The notes beneath the pieces are model-generated. The model searched no databases. It was given only the letters and a program-made list of their open reading frames with translations, and was not told the DNA's origin. Made by a program: the position numbers and the translations under genes. Positions 34,001-45,249 of a stretch of DNA of 64,000 nucleotides are shown piece by piece; the stretch's first letter is position 1, and every line of letters starts with the position of its first letter. The DNA comes from Shinisaurus crocodilurus (lineage: Eukaryota; Chordata; Lepidosauria; Squamata; Shinisauridae): contig CM037877.1 in the NCBI GenBank assembly GCA_021292165.1, positions 203,464,715 through 203,528,714 on the forward strand, given 5' to 3'.

Positions 34001-34527
34001 CTCTACTTTTGTTGTTGTTGAATGCTACTGTTGAAACAAGCAACAATAAAACTTCTGTGGTGCCAGCCTGGCTGCCATTTTATATCACCTACAATGCCCC
34101 AGATGTAACATAATTCTGGGGCACTGTGGAGATGGGGGGGAAATTGGAGCCACCACAAAAAATGGCAGACAATATTCAGAGAATATTCAGCAAAATTTGC
34201 CCTCTTACCGTATTTTTTTGCGGGTTGGGGTGGAGAGAACATTCTTAGATTTTTTTTCCCCCTGAGAAATTTTGGCTCAGCTCTACTATTAGGAAAAGGA
34301 AAGGCAACCAGGTTTGTGGCTGCAGTCACTATCTCTCAGCCTTACTCTACCTCACAGGCTTGTGGTTAGGAAAAAAGGGGGGAGAGAACTTTGTATGCCA
34401 CTGTAGCTCCCCGAAGGAAAGGTGCGACAGAAGCATAACAAATAGGCAGATAGCTGTATGTGAGTCTTCTGCATGAGTTGGAGATGATCTGAAGCAAATT
34501 TCCATCAGGCTGATGACTGCTAGCATT

Positions 34528-34680
34528 TATTTATTTATTTAATTAATTAATTTTTATACCGCCCAATAGCCGAAGCTCTCTGGGCGGTTTACAACAATTA
34601 ACAATACAGTCCCTGCCCGCAGGCTTACAATCTAAAAAGACACGACACACAAGGAAAAAGGAATGGGGAGGAATATAGCA
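34528..34680 (-). repeat. LINE 3' tail repeat, copy 2
   Basis: Near-identical to 21310-21480: 'ataccgcccaatagccgaagctctctgggcgg', then 'ccgcaggcttacaatctaaaaagacac' and 'aaaaaggaatggggagg'. The family copied itself relatively recently. Confidence 0.7.
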
Positions 34681-34689
34681 TTGTATCTC

Positions 34690-35890
34690 CTCTTCTTCGG
34701 ATCCTAGTCCCCTGCAGTTGGTCCCTTCCTTACTCAGACTCTGGCTACAGATAGAGATTGTACATTGACCTGAGAGAATTATTGTTGACATGCTATTACC
34801 TCTCATTGATGGTGTCTAGCATCACCTGGTCATTCACTTTTCCATGTTTTGCTCTTGGTGGAATCACGATGCTTGCGAATTAAAGGCACAGTAGTGCCTA
34901 CAAGCACTTTCCTCAATTCAATATGGGAAGAAGGCTTTCACCTTCTTTGGATTTGAACCTATTAATCCAAATCTTGACTACTGAAACTGATGCAAAAGTT
35001 GGTGGCCCCGTGCTGGAGCACCCACAAATGTTAGCACTAGTGTTCCAGGGAGCTGCTCTGGCTTCCCGTCATCTCCCTGTTGCGCGACTCTCCTTGTTGC
35101 ATTCCATCACAATTTGTGTAGTCTGCTCAGGCAGCCTCTCGATTATGTTCTCCAAGTGTTGGTATGAATACAAGGGGATGTAGAAAGAGAGGAATTCTTG
35201 GCATTCCACAGCTTTGAAACTCCCTTTCCCTGGTAGTCTCTCAAAATGTGACCCTCCACTCTTTAGCCATGGCTCATCTCCTAAAATCTGTTTTGAATAT
35301 GAGAAGTAGCAATGTAAAAATTCTAGCTTTAAATATATACAGAGTAACTTCACAGAGCAACCAAAACCAAAATTCATCCCTATGCATCTGGGGTGTGTAT
35401 CATGTGCTCCAGTTCCAGGCAGACCTGATTGCTGGTGCTTCTAATTTTACAAATTAAGCATCACTTCTTCCAGCATCAAACTATTTTTAGACTAAAGCAG
35501 CCACTGCTTACTTAGGGATTCACTTGAGGTTATTTTGGTGGGCTCTTTTACCATACCTTGGTAGTACATTTCTGTATGTATTTATTTTATTGCTTAACAA
35601 CATTAATGCCACCCCATAACATAATGTTTTCTGGGTGACTTACAATATATAAATATAAAACAATTAAAATACAAAATGTATTGATGTATTTTTAGCATGT
35701 GTTATAGTTTTTAAAAATAAAAATGTAGTTAAGAGCTCTGAACTTTAGGAATTAAAAAAAGCAAACAGTGTACCTTTTGTCAGATTTTGAACAATGGCTT
35801 ATCACTCATCTGCCTTTGGGGGCATAGAGATACCCTCAGCCAGTGGTTTTCAAACTTTTTAACTTCAGAAAACCCTTTTCACATTGATTT
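34690..35890. other. No gene recognised
   Basis: Unassigned. 35,575-35,680 looks like another minus-strand LINE tail ('atgccaccccataacataatg...tgacttacaatatataa'). Confidence 0.45.
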
Positions 35891-35897
35891 GCTTGCT

Positions 35898-36120
35898 GAG
35901 GAACATAAGAAGAGCCATGCTGGATCAGACCAAAGGCCTATCTGGTCCAGCATTCTGGTCCTACAGTGGCCAACCAGATGTCTGTGGGAAGCCCACAAGT
36001 AGAACGTGAATGCAATAGCACTCATGCTCGTATTCCCTGGCAACTGGTATTGAGGCAGATGCTGGCTCTGATACTGGAGGTAATACAGTATAGCCATCAT
36101 GACTAGTAGCCATTGATAAC
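35898..36120 (-). mobile_element. CR1-superfamily LINE 3' end
   Basis: 'aacataagaagagccatgctggatcagaccaaaggcc...tccagcattctg' to 'tagtagccattgata'. Same 3' region as the longer copy at 43579-44330. Only the tail is present. Confidence 0.7.
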
Positions 36121-36226
36121 CTAAGTGTCCATGAGGATTCTGGGATGCATTTTAGTACACATGCTAAGTTCACCTGGGCACATTGACTAGACCTGTTGAG
36201 CTGCCTTCACCATCAACAAGTGTGAA

Positions 36227-36468
36227 CAGGGCCGGTGCATGGCAGTTTGGTGCCCTAGGCAAGTTAAGATATTTAGCGCCTTCCCACTTGAGCCCCCCCT
36301 CCCTCCAGCCCTATGCCCATTATGAAATAAAAGTCAATTGGCAAAACCTAAAAAAATTATTATCATAATAAATTATTATCCTCCTCCTTAGCATATTTGA
36401 TCACTGGGATTCTCTGGTCTGTCTTCCCTCTCTTTCTCCCCCCACTCTCCTTTTCTTTTCTTACCCCT

Positions 36469-36499
<31 letters not shown>

Positions 36500-37273
36500 T
36501 CTTTTTGTTCCCCTCCCCCTTTACCTTCCTTTTTGTGTGTATGTGCAAAATTTATCTCTCCTCCCCCCCCCACACCCCATCTCCTCTCCTGCAAGCTCCT
36601 CTTCCCCCCACCCTCTCCAATTTCTACTTTCGCATGCATGCAAAATTCTGGTTTATTTTTTTGCTTCTGATATTTATTATTAAATAAAATTTTATTAATT
36701 TTTTTTTGCTCCCGCAGCCCCCCCTTCCTCCTCCTCCCCCACCCCCACTCCTTTTATCATTCTCCCTGGCTAGGGGTGGGGGCTCCTCAGCTTGGGGAGA
36801 GTTCACTCTGGTTACCCCCCTCTCTCTTTCTGCCTCCCTCCCCCCACCCACCCACCTCCTCCAGTGCCGCCGCCACCTCCCTCCCTAAACGCCCCCCTCT
36901 TCTCCTCCCCTTATCGCCCCATGCGCTGTACGAGAAAGCAGCTTTGCTAAAGAGACCCACTTGCGAAAGAAACAGGAGCAGCATAAGGCTCGGGCAAGTG
37001 GCAGCGGCAGGAGGACGGCGAAAAAAAGGAGCGAGCCGAAGTAGGCGCAGCGGGGAAAGAAAAGGAGGAGGGGGAGAGGGGGGGGAAGAAAGACAGAAAG
37101 AGAAAGCAAGCCTGTGGACAACAAAAACAGAAGAAGAGACCGGCACACGGAGAAAGAAGCGAAGCGAAGGGGGGAAAACCAGGGAGGCTTCTGATTTGGT
37201 GTGGTTTCTGCGCCCCATTTAGCTATGCGCTCTAGGCAGCCGCCTAGTTGGCCTAATGGTAGCAGTGGCCCTG
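36227..37273. mobile_element. GC-rich hAT element with 8-bp duplication
   Basis: This 1,047-bp element has inverted ends: left 'cagggccggtgcatggcag' with 'tggtgccctaggcaag', right 'ctctaggcagccgcctag' with 'gtagcagtggccctg'. The octamer 'agtgtgaa' flanks both sides exactly (36219-36226 and 37274-37281). The interior consists of pyrimidine-rich tracts followed by a GC-rich purine-biased stretch (36,900-37,190) that yields long but meaningless ORFs. No transposase seen. The same terminal family occurs at 48852-49410 with a different interior. Confidence 0.85.
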
Positions 37274-37279
37274 AGTGTG

Positions 37280-39660
37280 AACTGAAATCACAGTCCAGAA
37301 CAAATGCTGCGGTTGTGCACTGTAGAGAGGAAGATCACTAGCACGGGGCAAATTGTCTTTCCGGGAAGCTTGTCTGACTTGACTGATCTTCCCATTGATA
37401 AATCTTGGGGTACCCCAGAGAACCATGGCCCCAGGTGCATATCAGGGACTAGTTCTGACCCACATGAGTCTCCGCAGATGGATCTGAACTGAAATCCAGT
37501 GGAGAGAGCAGGATATCGAAGATTATTCTACTGCTTGCTCCCACTAGTTTAGTCTAACAATTTGTTCAGAACATGAGAGCGGCTTTTCTCATCTTCCAAA
37601 CCACCCCTCCCTTCCTACTTTCTTGCTCCTTTTCATCCTGCCATTTGCAGAGGTGCCTATATTAGTACCAGCAATGTACACCCCTCTCTGTCCCTGGCCA
37701 GATGATGGATAATTCTGGATTGGGATGTTATTTTCTCAAATTGCCCACAAAGCCCCAGTATTTATCTTGTTTGAAGGCAGAAGAGGTATCATCTCTGCGA
37801 TGCTGGTAGGTTAGCAATGTGTCTGGCACAGTCCTATTTATCTTTCCCTGCTTGGTAATTCACCCCTCAGAAGGCCAGTCTGGCAGTACCTTCAAGGCAG
37901 CAGGAAGACAATGATGAAAGCCTCCTGGGATGACAGTTTGTATATCAACAGCTGGCAGCTGCAGGGTATCCAATGTACTCATTGGACCTCAGACAGCCTC
38001 CTACTGATCACACAAGAGGATGGAAAGGAGCCCTTCTGCCTCCACATCACGATTCACGCACCTTGCTTCATCCTACCTAACAGGATCTGAGCCCTGCGTG
38101 TACATCTTACTTGGTCGATGCTCCAAGGGAAGGAGTGCCTCATTTGGTCCATCCACAGGAATAAACTGATATTGGATTTAACAATGGTGAAAAGGGGTTT
38201 TGCAGCCATGAAGCCCCCGCCCCCGAACTATAATATTTTCCTTCCTACACTGATGTCACCCAGGAGACTTTCCCATTGAAATCAATGGTGCAGTGGCAAT
38301 GATAGAGAGAGAATGAATTCGGCTGGATGGTTGGTGCACAGACGTCTAGCAAATGTCTCAATTGCAAGTGTAATCTGGATTTCATCCAGTTTAACTAGTG
38401 TGAACGGGAACTCTGGGAATAGTTGTTTTGGGGGTGGGAATCGCTGACAGAGTTCTCAGTACCCCAATATCCACAAGGGAAGTCATGAGGATTAAGCAGG
38501 TTTAAAACTGGTTTAATATTTATGGTGCCCATAGAATCATAGTGATGGATTGAACTCAACAGATAATGTAGTAACATATCCCCAACAGATCCCTCCTGAA
38601 CATCTTGAAAACCTCTGTCAGAACATCCCACAGCCTTGGGTCTTACAGTTCAGTTGTTGTTGTTTTTTCTTCTTAAGGTAAATATAGACTAGCCCTGGAC
38701 AAAACGGAAAGAAACAGTTCTTGCTTGCTAAGGTGACCTCTTCTCCCCATTTGTGTGTGAAGTCTGGTGCAGGACACCTCATATATGAGGAAGAAAAGCA
38801 GGTGAGTACAATTTGCAGCTACATGTCCCACAGCCTTGGCTCTTAAAAAAAACATGCACAGGAGGCCTGACATGCATCAGATGAAATCCAGTTGTAAACC
38901 TCTTTCTATGAAGCTCATAATAATAAAAATCAAGAGCAACGACGACACGGATTATTGGATTTTGAATATATGTGGATAGTCCTCAGAATGAACATGGCAC
39001 ACACAAATAGATCAAGCCAGCAGTGACAGAATTGGTCACAAGGACCCATCCATCCATCACTATATCGCATGGTCTGAGTGATTACACAATAATCACAACA
39101 CAGCAAATCAGACTGAGTAATACCATTCTTTTAATCAGGTTCCCAGCACAGGACTCTATGATATATTCCTTTATCTGAAAAAAATATATAGTTCCCCCCC
39201 CCCAATCATCCTATATATTATGCTCCTTCCCATTGACTATCAAAGCCAAGAGTTGAATGCTTTTGCCTATGCTGATTAGGAGTAGCAGCAATGTAGCACA
39301 GCAGTATGAGAGGTGTAATTGTTTGGGATAAATATGGGTGTGCTATACCAACAGAGTTGCCTAGGGGTTAGGGCACATTACTTTACTAACTAAAGCTAAA
39401 GCAGAGTGGTGGTGGGGGCAGGGGGATGAAATCTGTCAATTTCAATTTTTGAACTTTGGATTTTGACCTTAAATGCTCACCCTCTGGGGTTCTGTAGCAC
39501 AGAGACACCATCGGCTAGGGAATTTTGCTGATTCAAACTCAGACTTTTTTTTTTTAAATCATTTTTCATTATGTAAAATTGTGGAAGGCAGAATTCACTG
39601 CTACAGGGTTTGGCAAAGTCAATAAATAACAAAATGAGATTTAAAAATGGTTTAGATATT
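37280..39660. other. No gene recognised
   Basis: Unassigned sequence with no exon-like feature. Confidence 0.5.

Positions 39661-39661
<1 letters not shown>

Positions 39662-39701
<40 letters not shown>
39662..39701. repeat. (GA)n microsatellite
   Basis: GA run of about 20 units. Confidence 0.95.
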
Positions 39702-39704
<3 letters not shown>

Positions 39705-40312
39705 ACTGTGTGGTGTAGCAGATAGTGACCTGGTTTGCATGACATGGTAAGCCACCATGGGTTAATTCAACTGTGGAGGCTCAGTGCCGCACGCCAGCCA
39801 CCATTTTGCATGTGCAAGCTACGGTGGGGCCACGCCGCAGCTTGTCGTGTCATGAGAACCCAGCGAGGGTGGGTTGTTGGCATGGTTAACAAACCCACCT
39901 ACAACCCATGAGAGTGCCATGGACACTCTCAAAATGGCTGCCATGGGGGTTGGGTTTAGCGATCTGTAAAATGGCTGCCATGATGGGCATGGATACTCAC
40001 AGAACACACTCATTTCCCATCAGGTAAACCGGTGACACTAAAAGTAACTTTTCCAAGAGCCTAAATACAAGGCAGAGGTGGGGTCTGCGCTCCGAAACAC
40101 AAAGATGCTCTTTTGAACACAAATAAAGATGGTGCTGTGGGGAGGGGGTGCAACCAGCACTTTGCCTTGCAGCAAGCCAGCCTCCCAGGTTTTTTTTTTT
40201 TAAAAAAGGTTTAATTTAAAGAACCTTAAGAAATAAAATAAGAGCCAGGTGGGGCAGGGTGCCTGGCGGGTGCCAAGAGTGGTGTCCATGGGCATGTTGG
40301 AAACCCCAGAGC

Positions 40313-40368
40313 TGGATGGACCAGTGGTCTGCCTCAGTATAAGGCAACTTCCTACGTTTCGGTTCCTC
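40313..40368 (+). repeat. SINE tail fragment
   Basis: 'ggaccagtggtctgcctcagtataaggcaacttcctacgtt' matches the 3' part of the tRNA SINE at 21077-21267. Confidence 0.6.
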
Positions 40369-40746
40369 CCTCCCCTTTCTCCTCATTATTATTATTTTAT
40401 TCAGTTACCTGATCCTCACGGCAGGACTTCTCTCCTCCTCCACACTGCTCTTTAGAAGTCTGTATATTTGTACTGCCCTCAATCCAAGAAGCTTTGATTT
40501 TGATTGGGCTAATGCAGCCAGCAAATCATTCCAAGCCTCTAATGGCAAGGGTGTCTGGGTTTGGCCTTACACTTTTTTAAACATCTGAGTGAATATGACA
40601 CACAGATATTCCCAGCCAGCCTCAGATACATTCATCTTTGTTCTTTGCGTTACATCTATGCCAACGGCGAGATTAAAGAGCCAATTCTGCACTTTTATTA
40701 GCTAAACACCCCCGAATAGATGATCTGAACGGTGTCTGACTTCGAG

Positions 40747-41101
40747 CGGCAGAGTGTCAGCAACGCCCTCCGACTCTCTTTCATCTATTTGGGTAAGTGC
40801 AAATAGCTGTGAAGGAGGATTGGTGCTTAATGCTCTCCTACTCTCTGTTGCATTGCATTATTTTGGGGGGTGGGTGGGTGGGCTTCTAAGATACACCAAT
40901 GAAGCTGGGGGCATCTCAGTTTTCATCCTCGATGACTGGAAGAAGGATGGCTTGTGGTTCAAGCCGTCAACCGGTGGCTTCTCGATTTGGCCCCCAGCTG
41001 CAGAGTGTCAGCAACGCCCTCCGACTCTCTTTCATCAATTTGGGTAAGTGCAAATAAAAATGAAGCAGGATTCATGTCTAATTCTCTCTCACTCTCTATT
41101 G
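40747..41101 (+). repeat. Direct duplication of about 100 bp
   Basis: 'gcagagtgtcagcaacgccc' with 'tccgactctctttcatc', 'tttgggtaagtgcaaata' and an ending 'tactctctgttgca' occurs at 40749-40855. It recurs at 40999-41102 with few differences, about 250 bp apart in the same orientation. The second copy is directly followed by the MITE at 41102. Confidence 0.75.
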
Positions 41102-41411
41102 CAGGGGTGTCAAACCTCAGGCCCACGGGCCAAATCTGGCCCACCTGGGTTCCCCTGAAAGCCACGCCCCCTTCCCCAGGCCCCATCCCTTTCCCCCCGA
41201 CCAATGACAGTTTGGCAGTCTTCTGGCTTCTGAACCACCCCCTGCCCCCATTCTAAAAGGTTGAAATGCTTCTCCTAAGGCTTAGTTACTGGCAGTAAGA
41301 GCTTTCAGCTAAAATATGCTGGTATTTTTGGTCCTGCCCACCACTGGAATGAATGCGGCCCCTGAGAGCATCTCCAAAATGGAATTTGGCCCTCAGGCTG
41401 AAGGAGCCCTG
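41102..41411. mobile_element. hAT-like MITE, relative of 5087-5520
   Basis: Starts 'caggggtgtcaaacctcagg' and ends near 'ggccctcaggctgaaggagccctg'. It shares 'aaaaggttgaaatgc' and 'agctaaaata' with the 5.1-kb copy. The flanking octamers do not match well. Confidence 0.6.
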
Positions 41412-41650
41412 GTGTAGGCCTGGCCCTATCAATAAAGCCAAGCAAATGGTGCAGTCCATTGGCTGTTGAAGGCAGCCCAGCAGATCTCTTCCACCCACCC
41501 TGCAGGCCCCTGCCACTGAAGAACTCTTGCCTTGTTGACTGAATTACCAGTCCTGTTACTTAATCACACAGCGCCAGCCAGCTAGGAGCATTTGCCTCTG
41601 TTACACATTCAGTGCTGGGAGAAAAGGGACAGTAATCTCTTTGAAACAAT

Positions 41651-41999
41651 GGCCCTATTCAGATGTCCAGAAAGGGGTTAAAAATTAATGCACGAGGAGT
41701 GGGACACTCTTGCCTCACCCCCATGTTCATCATGTTCATCGCCCTCTACTCGTGGAGGGTGACTTTGTGAAGAGGAGAGCCTTCTGTATCCATGGATGCT
41801 CTCCATGCGATTGAGAACGCTGGAAAATCAGGGTTCTCAATCACGTGGAGAGCTTCCACGGACACAGGAGGCTCTCCTCTTCACTAAGTTGCCTTCCACG
41901 AGTAGAGGGCGATGAACATGATGAACATGGGGGCGAGGCAAGAGCGTCTCTCTCCTCGTGCATTCAATTTAAGCCCTTTCTGGATGCCTGAAAAGGGCT
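41651..41999. mobile_element. Foldback DNA element, 349 bp
   Basis: Ends 'ggccctattcagatgtccag' and 'ctggatgcctgaaaagggct' are inverted. Long inner arms pair too ('catgttcatcatgttcatcg' against its complement, 'ccctctactcgtgga' against 'tccacgagtagaggg'), meeting near 41,830. Most of the element is hairpin. Non-coding. Confidence 0.75.
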
Positions 42000-42009
42000 C
42001 ATGTGCTGC

Positions 42010-43570
42010 ACTATTGTGTATTTTAGAGTTAAGGTGCTGCCCAAAATAATTTCCCAGTGAATTATAGAGCATTCCAGTCAAATGCAGAGGGTTCGTATAT
42101 AGCAAAAAGTACCCCCAAATGTCTTGCAGATTTCTGATGTAGCTTGATAGTAAGTCTGTATCCTTATAACAGCAGAGACAGATTGTATTTGTGTCTTTGT
42201 GCCAAAACAATATGCTCTCTCAGTATCTGTCGTTCCTCCTCTTTTTCCATGTCCAGAGACTACTGTTCCCCTTGCGGCCTCCATTTTGATGTGGGCTTGG
42301 CACACGACAACTGGAAATATGGAAAGCAGTATTGCAGAGCCATGCCCCAACAACTGTGCACCCCCCCCTGCCAATCTTTCCAGGAATCTAAAGATAATAA
42401 CAGCTTGAGAAATACTGCAATTGTGTGACATGGTTTCCATATGTAGTTATTCTGCGAGGTCAACAGCTTTTCTCTGGCATCTTTAGTAATTCTAATCTAA
42501 AATCTGTATTCATCTGTATCTCCTTGCTAGTGGCCATATGTATCTCCAGCAGGACTAGTTAGTAGACATGCAGTAGTAGTAGACACTTCCCTTATGTAAA
42601 AGTGCCACTAGAGGGCAGCAAAGATTCACCCTCTCCAAGTGAAGTGTTGTGTACCGCTACTGCTCACTGGGGAACACTTCTGTCTTTGAGGTTTAATGCG
42701 TCTTCTTTGGATACTTTTTGTTTATCCAAAACTGGCCTAAGTTAGCTACCTCTTCCCTTAACACTGAGTTCTCTATTGTGAAAACACTTGTTCCTTGATA
42801 AACACAGAGAGGCTAGCAGGCACTCCACAATTTTTTAAAAAATCATTTGCCCAGGGCCAATGCATTGAATGGATGCCCCTCCATGCTTATAAAGGAAAGA
42901 GTGCTTAAAGTGGCTTTGAGTGTCTATGTTTACCAAGAAGCTAGCCAACCTGGGCTGATAATACTTTATCAGAGATGAGAGGGGGAAATGGTGCCATTCT
43001 ACCTGCCTTGCTGAAGACCACCTCCATGAAGGCTCCTCCTCCTCAGCTCTCACCACCAGCGGTCATACCAGCAGGTTGTACTGAGGGAGATAAGAGGGGT
43101 AGCAGGGCCATTCCATCAGCCTTGCTGAAAAAGGCTTAATTTTTTTCCTCCTTCCTCCCCATTCCTTTTTTCTTGTGTGTTGTGTCATCTTAGATTGTGG
43201 GCAGGGACTTTCTAGTTTTACTGATTATATGAAAACCACTCTGGGAGCCTTTTGGCTGTGGACTAGGGTAAAAAATACTTCTAAATAAAAATAAATAAAT
43301 AAATCTGAAATTACCCTTGAGTGACATTGCCATGATCAGGAGTATGAATTCCTCACCTCCTTCAGCAGAGACCCCCACCAATGAAAAACTCCTTAGGTCT
43401 GCCATGATATCACACTACCTATACGAGATCTGAATTCTCATCCAAGACATTTTGCTTGCCTCCATGCAATTGCTCTCACCGACTAAATGCATATTCATAT
43501 CAAGATATGTCTCGTCTACCCCCTTGTATTAAATGCTTCTATTGCCAGCTTAAGTTCAACTTGAACTCTC
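42010..43570. other. No gene recognised
   Basis: Unassigned apart from a LINE-like tail near 43,190-43,305 ('gattgtgggcagggacttt...aaataaataaataaat'). Confidence 0.5.
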
Positions 43571-43578
43571 AACAATAA

Positions 43579-44330
43579 GAACATAAGAAGAGCCCTGCTG
43601 GATCAGACCAAGGGTCCATCTAGTCCAGCATTCTGTTCACACAGTGGCCAACCAGCTGCCCATGGGAAACTCACAGGCAGGACACGAGTGCAACAGCACC
43701 TTCCTGCCCAGTTCCCCAGCAACTGGTGCACATAGGCATACTGCCACTGATCCTGGAGGTAGCATACAGCCTCCAGGACTAATAGCCATTGATAGTCTTC
43801 TGCTCCATGAATTTGTCCTATCCCCTTTTAAAGCCCTCCAAATTGGTGGCCATCACTACATCTTGTGGAAGTGAATTTCATAGTTTGACTATGTGCTGTG
43901 TGAAGAAGTACTTCCTTTTATCTGTCCTGAATCTCCCCCACCAATCAGCTTCATGGAATGACTCTGGGTCTAGTATTATGGGAGAGGGAGAAAAATGTCT
44001 CCCTGTCCACTTTCTCTACACCATGCATAATTTTGTACACCTCTATCATGTCTCCCCTTACTTGCCTTTTTTCTAAGCTACACAATCCCAGCAGCTGTAA
44101 CCTTTCTTCATGGTGGAGTTGCTCCAGCCCCTTGATCATTTTAGTTGCCCTTTCCTGCACGTTTTTCAACTCTACGATGCCCTTTTTTAGGTGTGGTGAC
44201 CAGAACTGTACACAGTATTCTAAGTGCGGTCGCACTATAGATTTGCATAAGGGCACTATGATCTTGGCAGTTTTATTTTCAATTCCTTTCCTCCAGGCCC
44301 AACGGCCAACAGCATTATTTAAACCATGTC
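43579..44330 (-). pseudogene. CR1-superfamily LINE 3' part (ORF2 C-terminus and 3' UTR)
   Basis: Minus-strand translation from about 44,290 to 43,950 gives the C-terminal region of a CR1/L3-like ORF2 (SIVRPHLEYCVQFWSPHLKK, then RATKMIKGLE and LFSLxKRxxRGDxIEVYKIM-type sequence), followed by the standard 3' region read on the + strand as 'aacataagaagagccctgctgg'. The catalytic reverse transcriptase is missing: a 5'-truncated copy. Confidence 0.85.
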
Positions 44331-44565
44331 TGGTTCAGGGGGCTATTCATATGTCTCTTGAGCCCCAGGGGGAAAAAAACACAGAACTGCACACTGTACA
44401 AAACCATTCCAAACCCAACTAGATCTGTCCATGGAAGAAGACATGGCACATATGAGTTGAACCACAAGCCAGGGTGCCTTGCTCCTGTTCAGTCCCAATT
44501 TTCAGCACCAAGCAATGGCAGCTGGTCAGAGAGTGATGCTGATGAGTCCTCCTGAGGCACTAGGG

Positions 44566-44701
44566 CAGGGCTCTCCAACCTTGGGTCCCCAGATGTTGCT
44601 GGACTACAGCTCCCAGAATCCCTTGCCATTAGCCATGCTGGCTGGGTATGCTGGGAGCTGTAGGCCAGCAACATCTGGGGACCCAAGGTTGGAGAGCCCT
44701 G
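44566..44701. mobile_element. hAT MITE, same family as 5295-5415
   Basis: Ends 'cagggctctccaaccttggg' and its complement. Inner 'ctacagctcccagaat' and 'atgctgggagctgtagg' pair. Flanks 'cactaggg' and 'ctctatgt' match at 5 of 8 positions, so the insertion is older. Confidence 0.75.
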
Positions 44702-45044
44702 CTCTATGTCCTAGGCAGCTGTCCGATGGTGCCCAGGTGTGTTCATGCTGGCAGCACCAGGAATGATCTTGGGTCTTCCGAATACAACTGAAGTACAATA
44801 ATATTTTCTCAGCTTGATTCCCAAAAAGAGAGCTGAAGCCTGCCTGGAGATCATGCTGTCTAACTTGAAAATCCTTTCCCATGACCACAGATGTGTGTGG
44901 TTGCGGAGTGGTAAGAGAAGGCGATCACAATTTGTACCGGTGTTGAGACGTGCACAGTTATTTCTGCCTATGATCCAGAGATGAGCCCGAGAACTCACAA
45001 TTGGGTCTAGGGCTCAGTCTTGTTGAGCCCTGGTTCAAACTGGA

Positions 45045-45240
45045 GGGGTGCTCTAGCTTAGGGGGTAGAGCACATGCTGTACACATATAAAGTCTCTGTA
45101 TCTTCAATATCGGGCATCTCCAGTTAAAGTAGCTCAGGTCATAGTAGTAGTAGGTTTGGAATCAACCATTCCTTGAGACACTAGTGAGCTGTTGCCAGTT
45201 AGGTTAGCCAGACTATGGCATCCTGTCAGTAATGGTCTAG
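45045..45240 (+). mobile_element. tRNA-derived SINE, diverged copy
   Basis: 'tctagcttagggggtagagcacatgctg' corresponds to the box A region of the SINE at 21077, and 'gagctgttgccagttaggtt...agtaatggtctag' to its body. Confidence 0.55.
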
Positions 45241-45249
45241 AGATGTGAG

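Noticed and set aside
36776..37222. ORFs of 143-148 codons at 36.8-37.2 kb
   Set aside because: They fall in the low-complexity GC- and purine-rich interior of a hAT element and have no conserved features.
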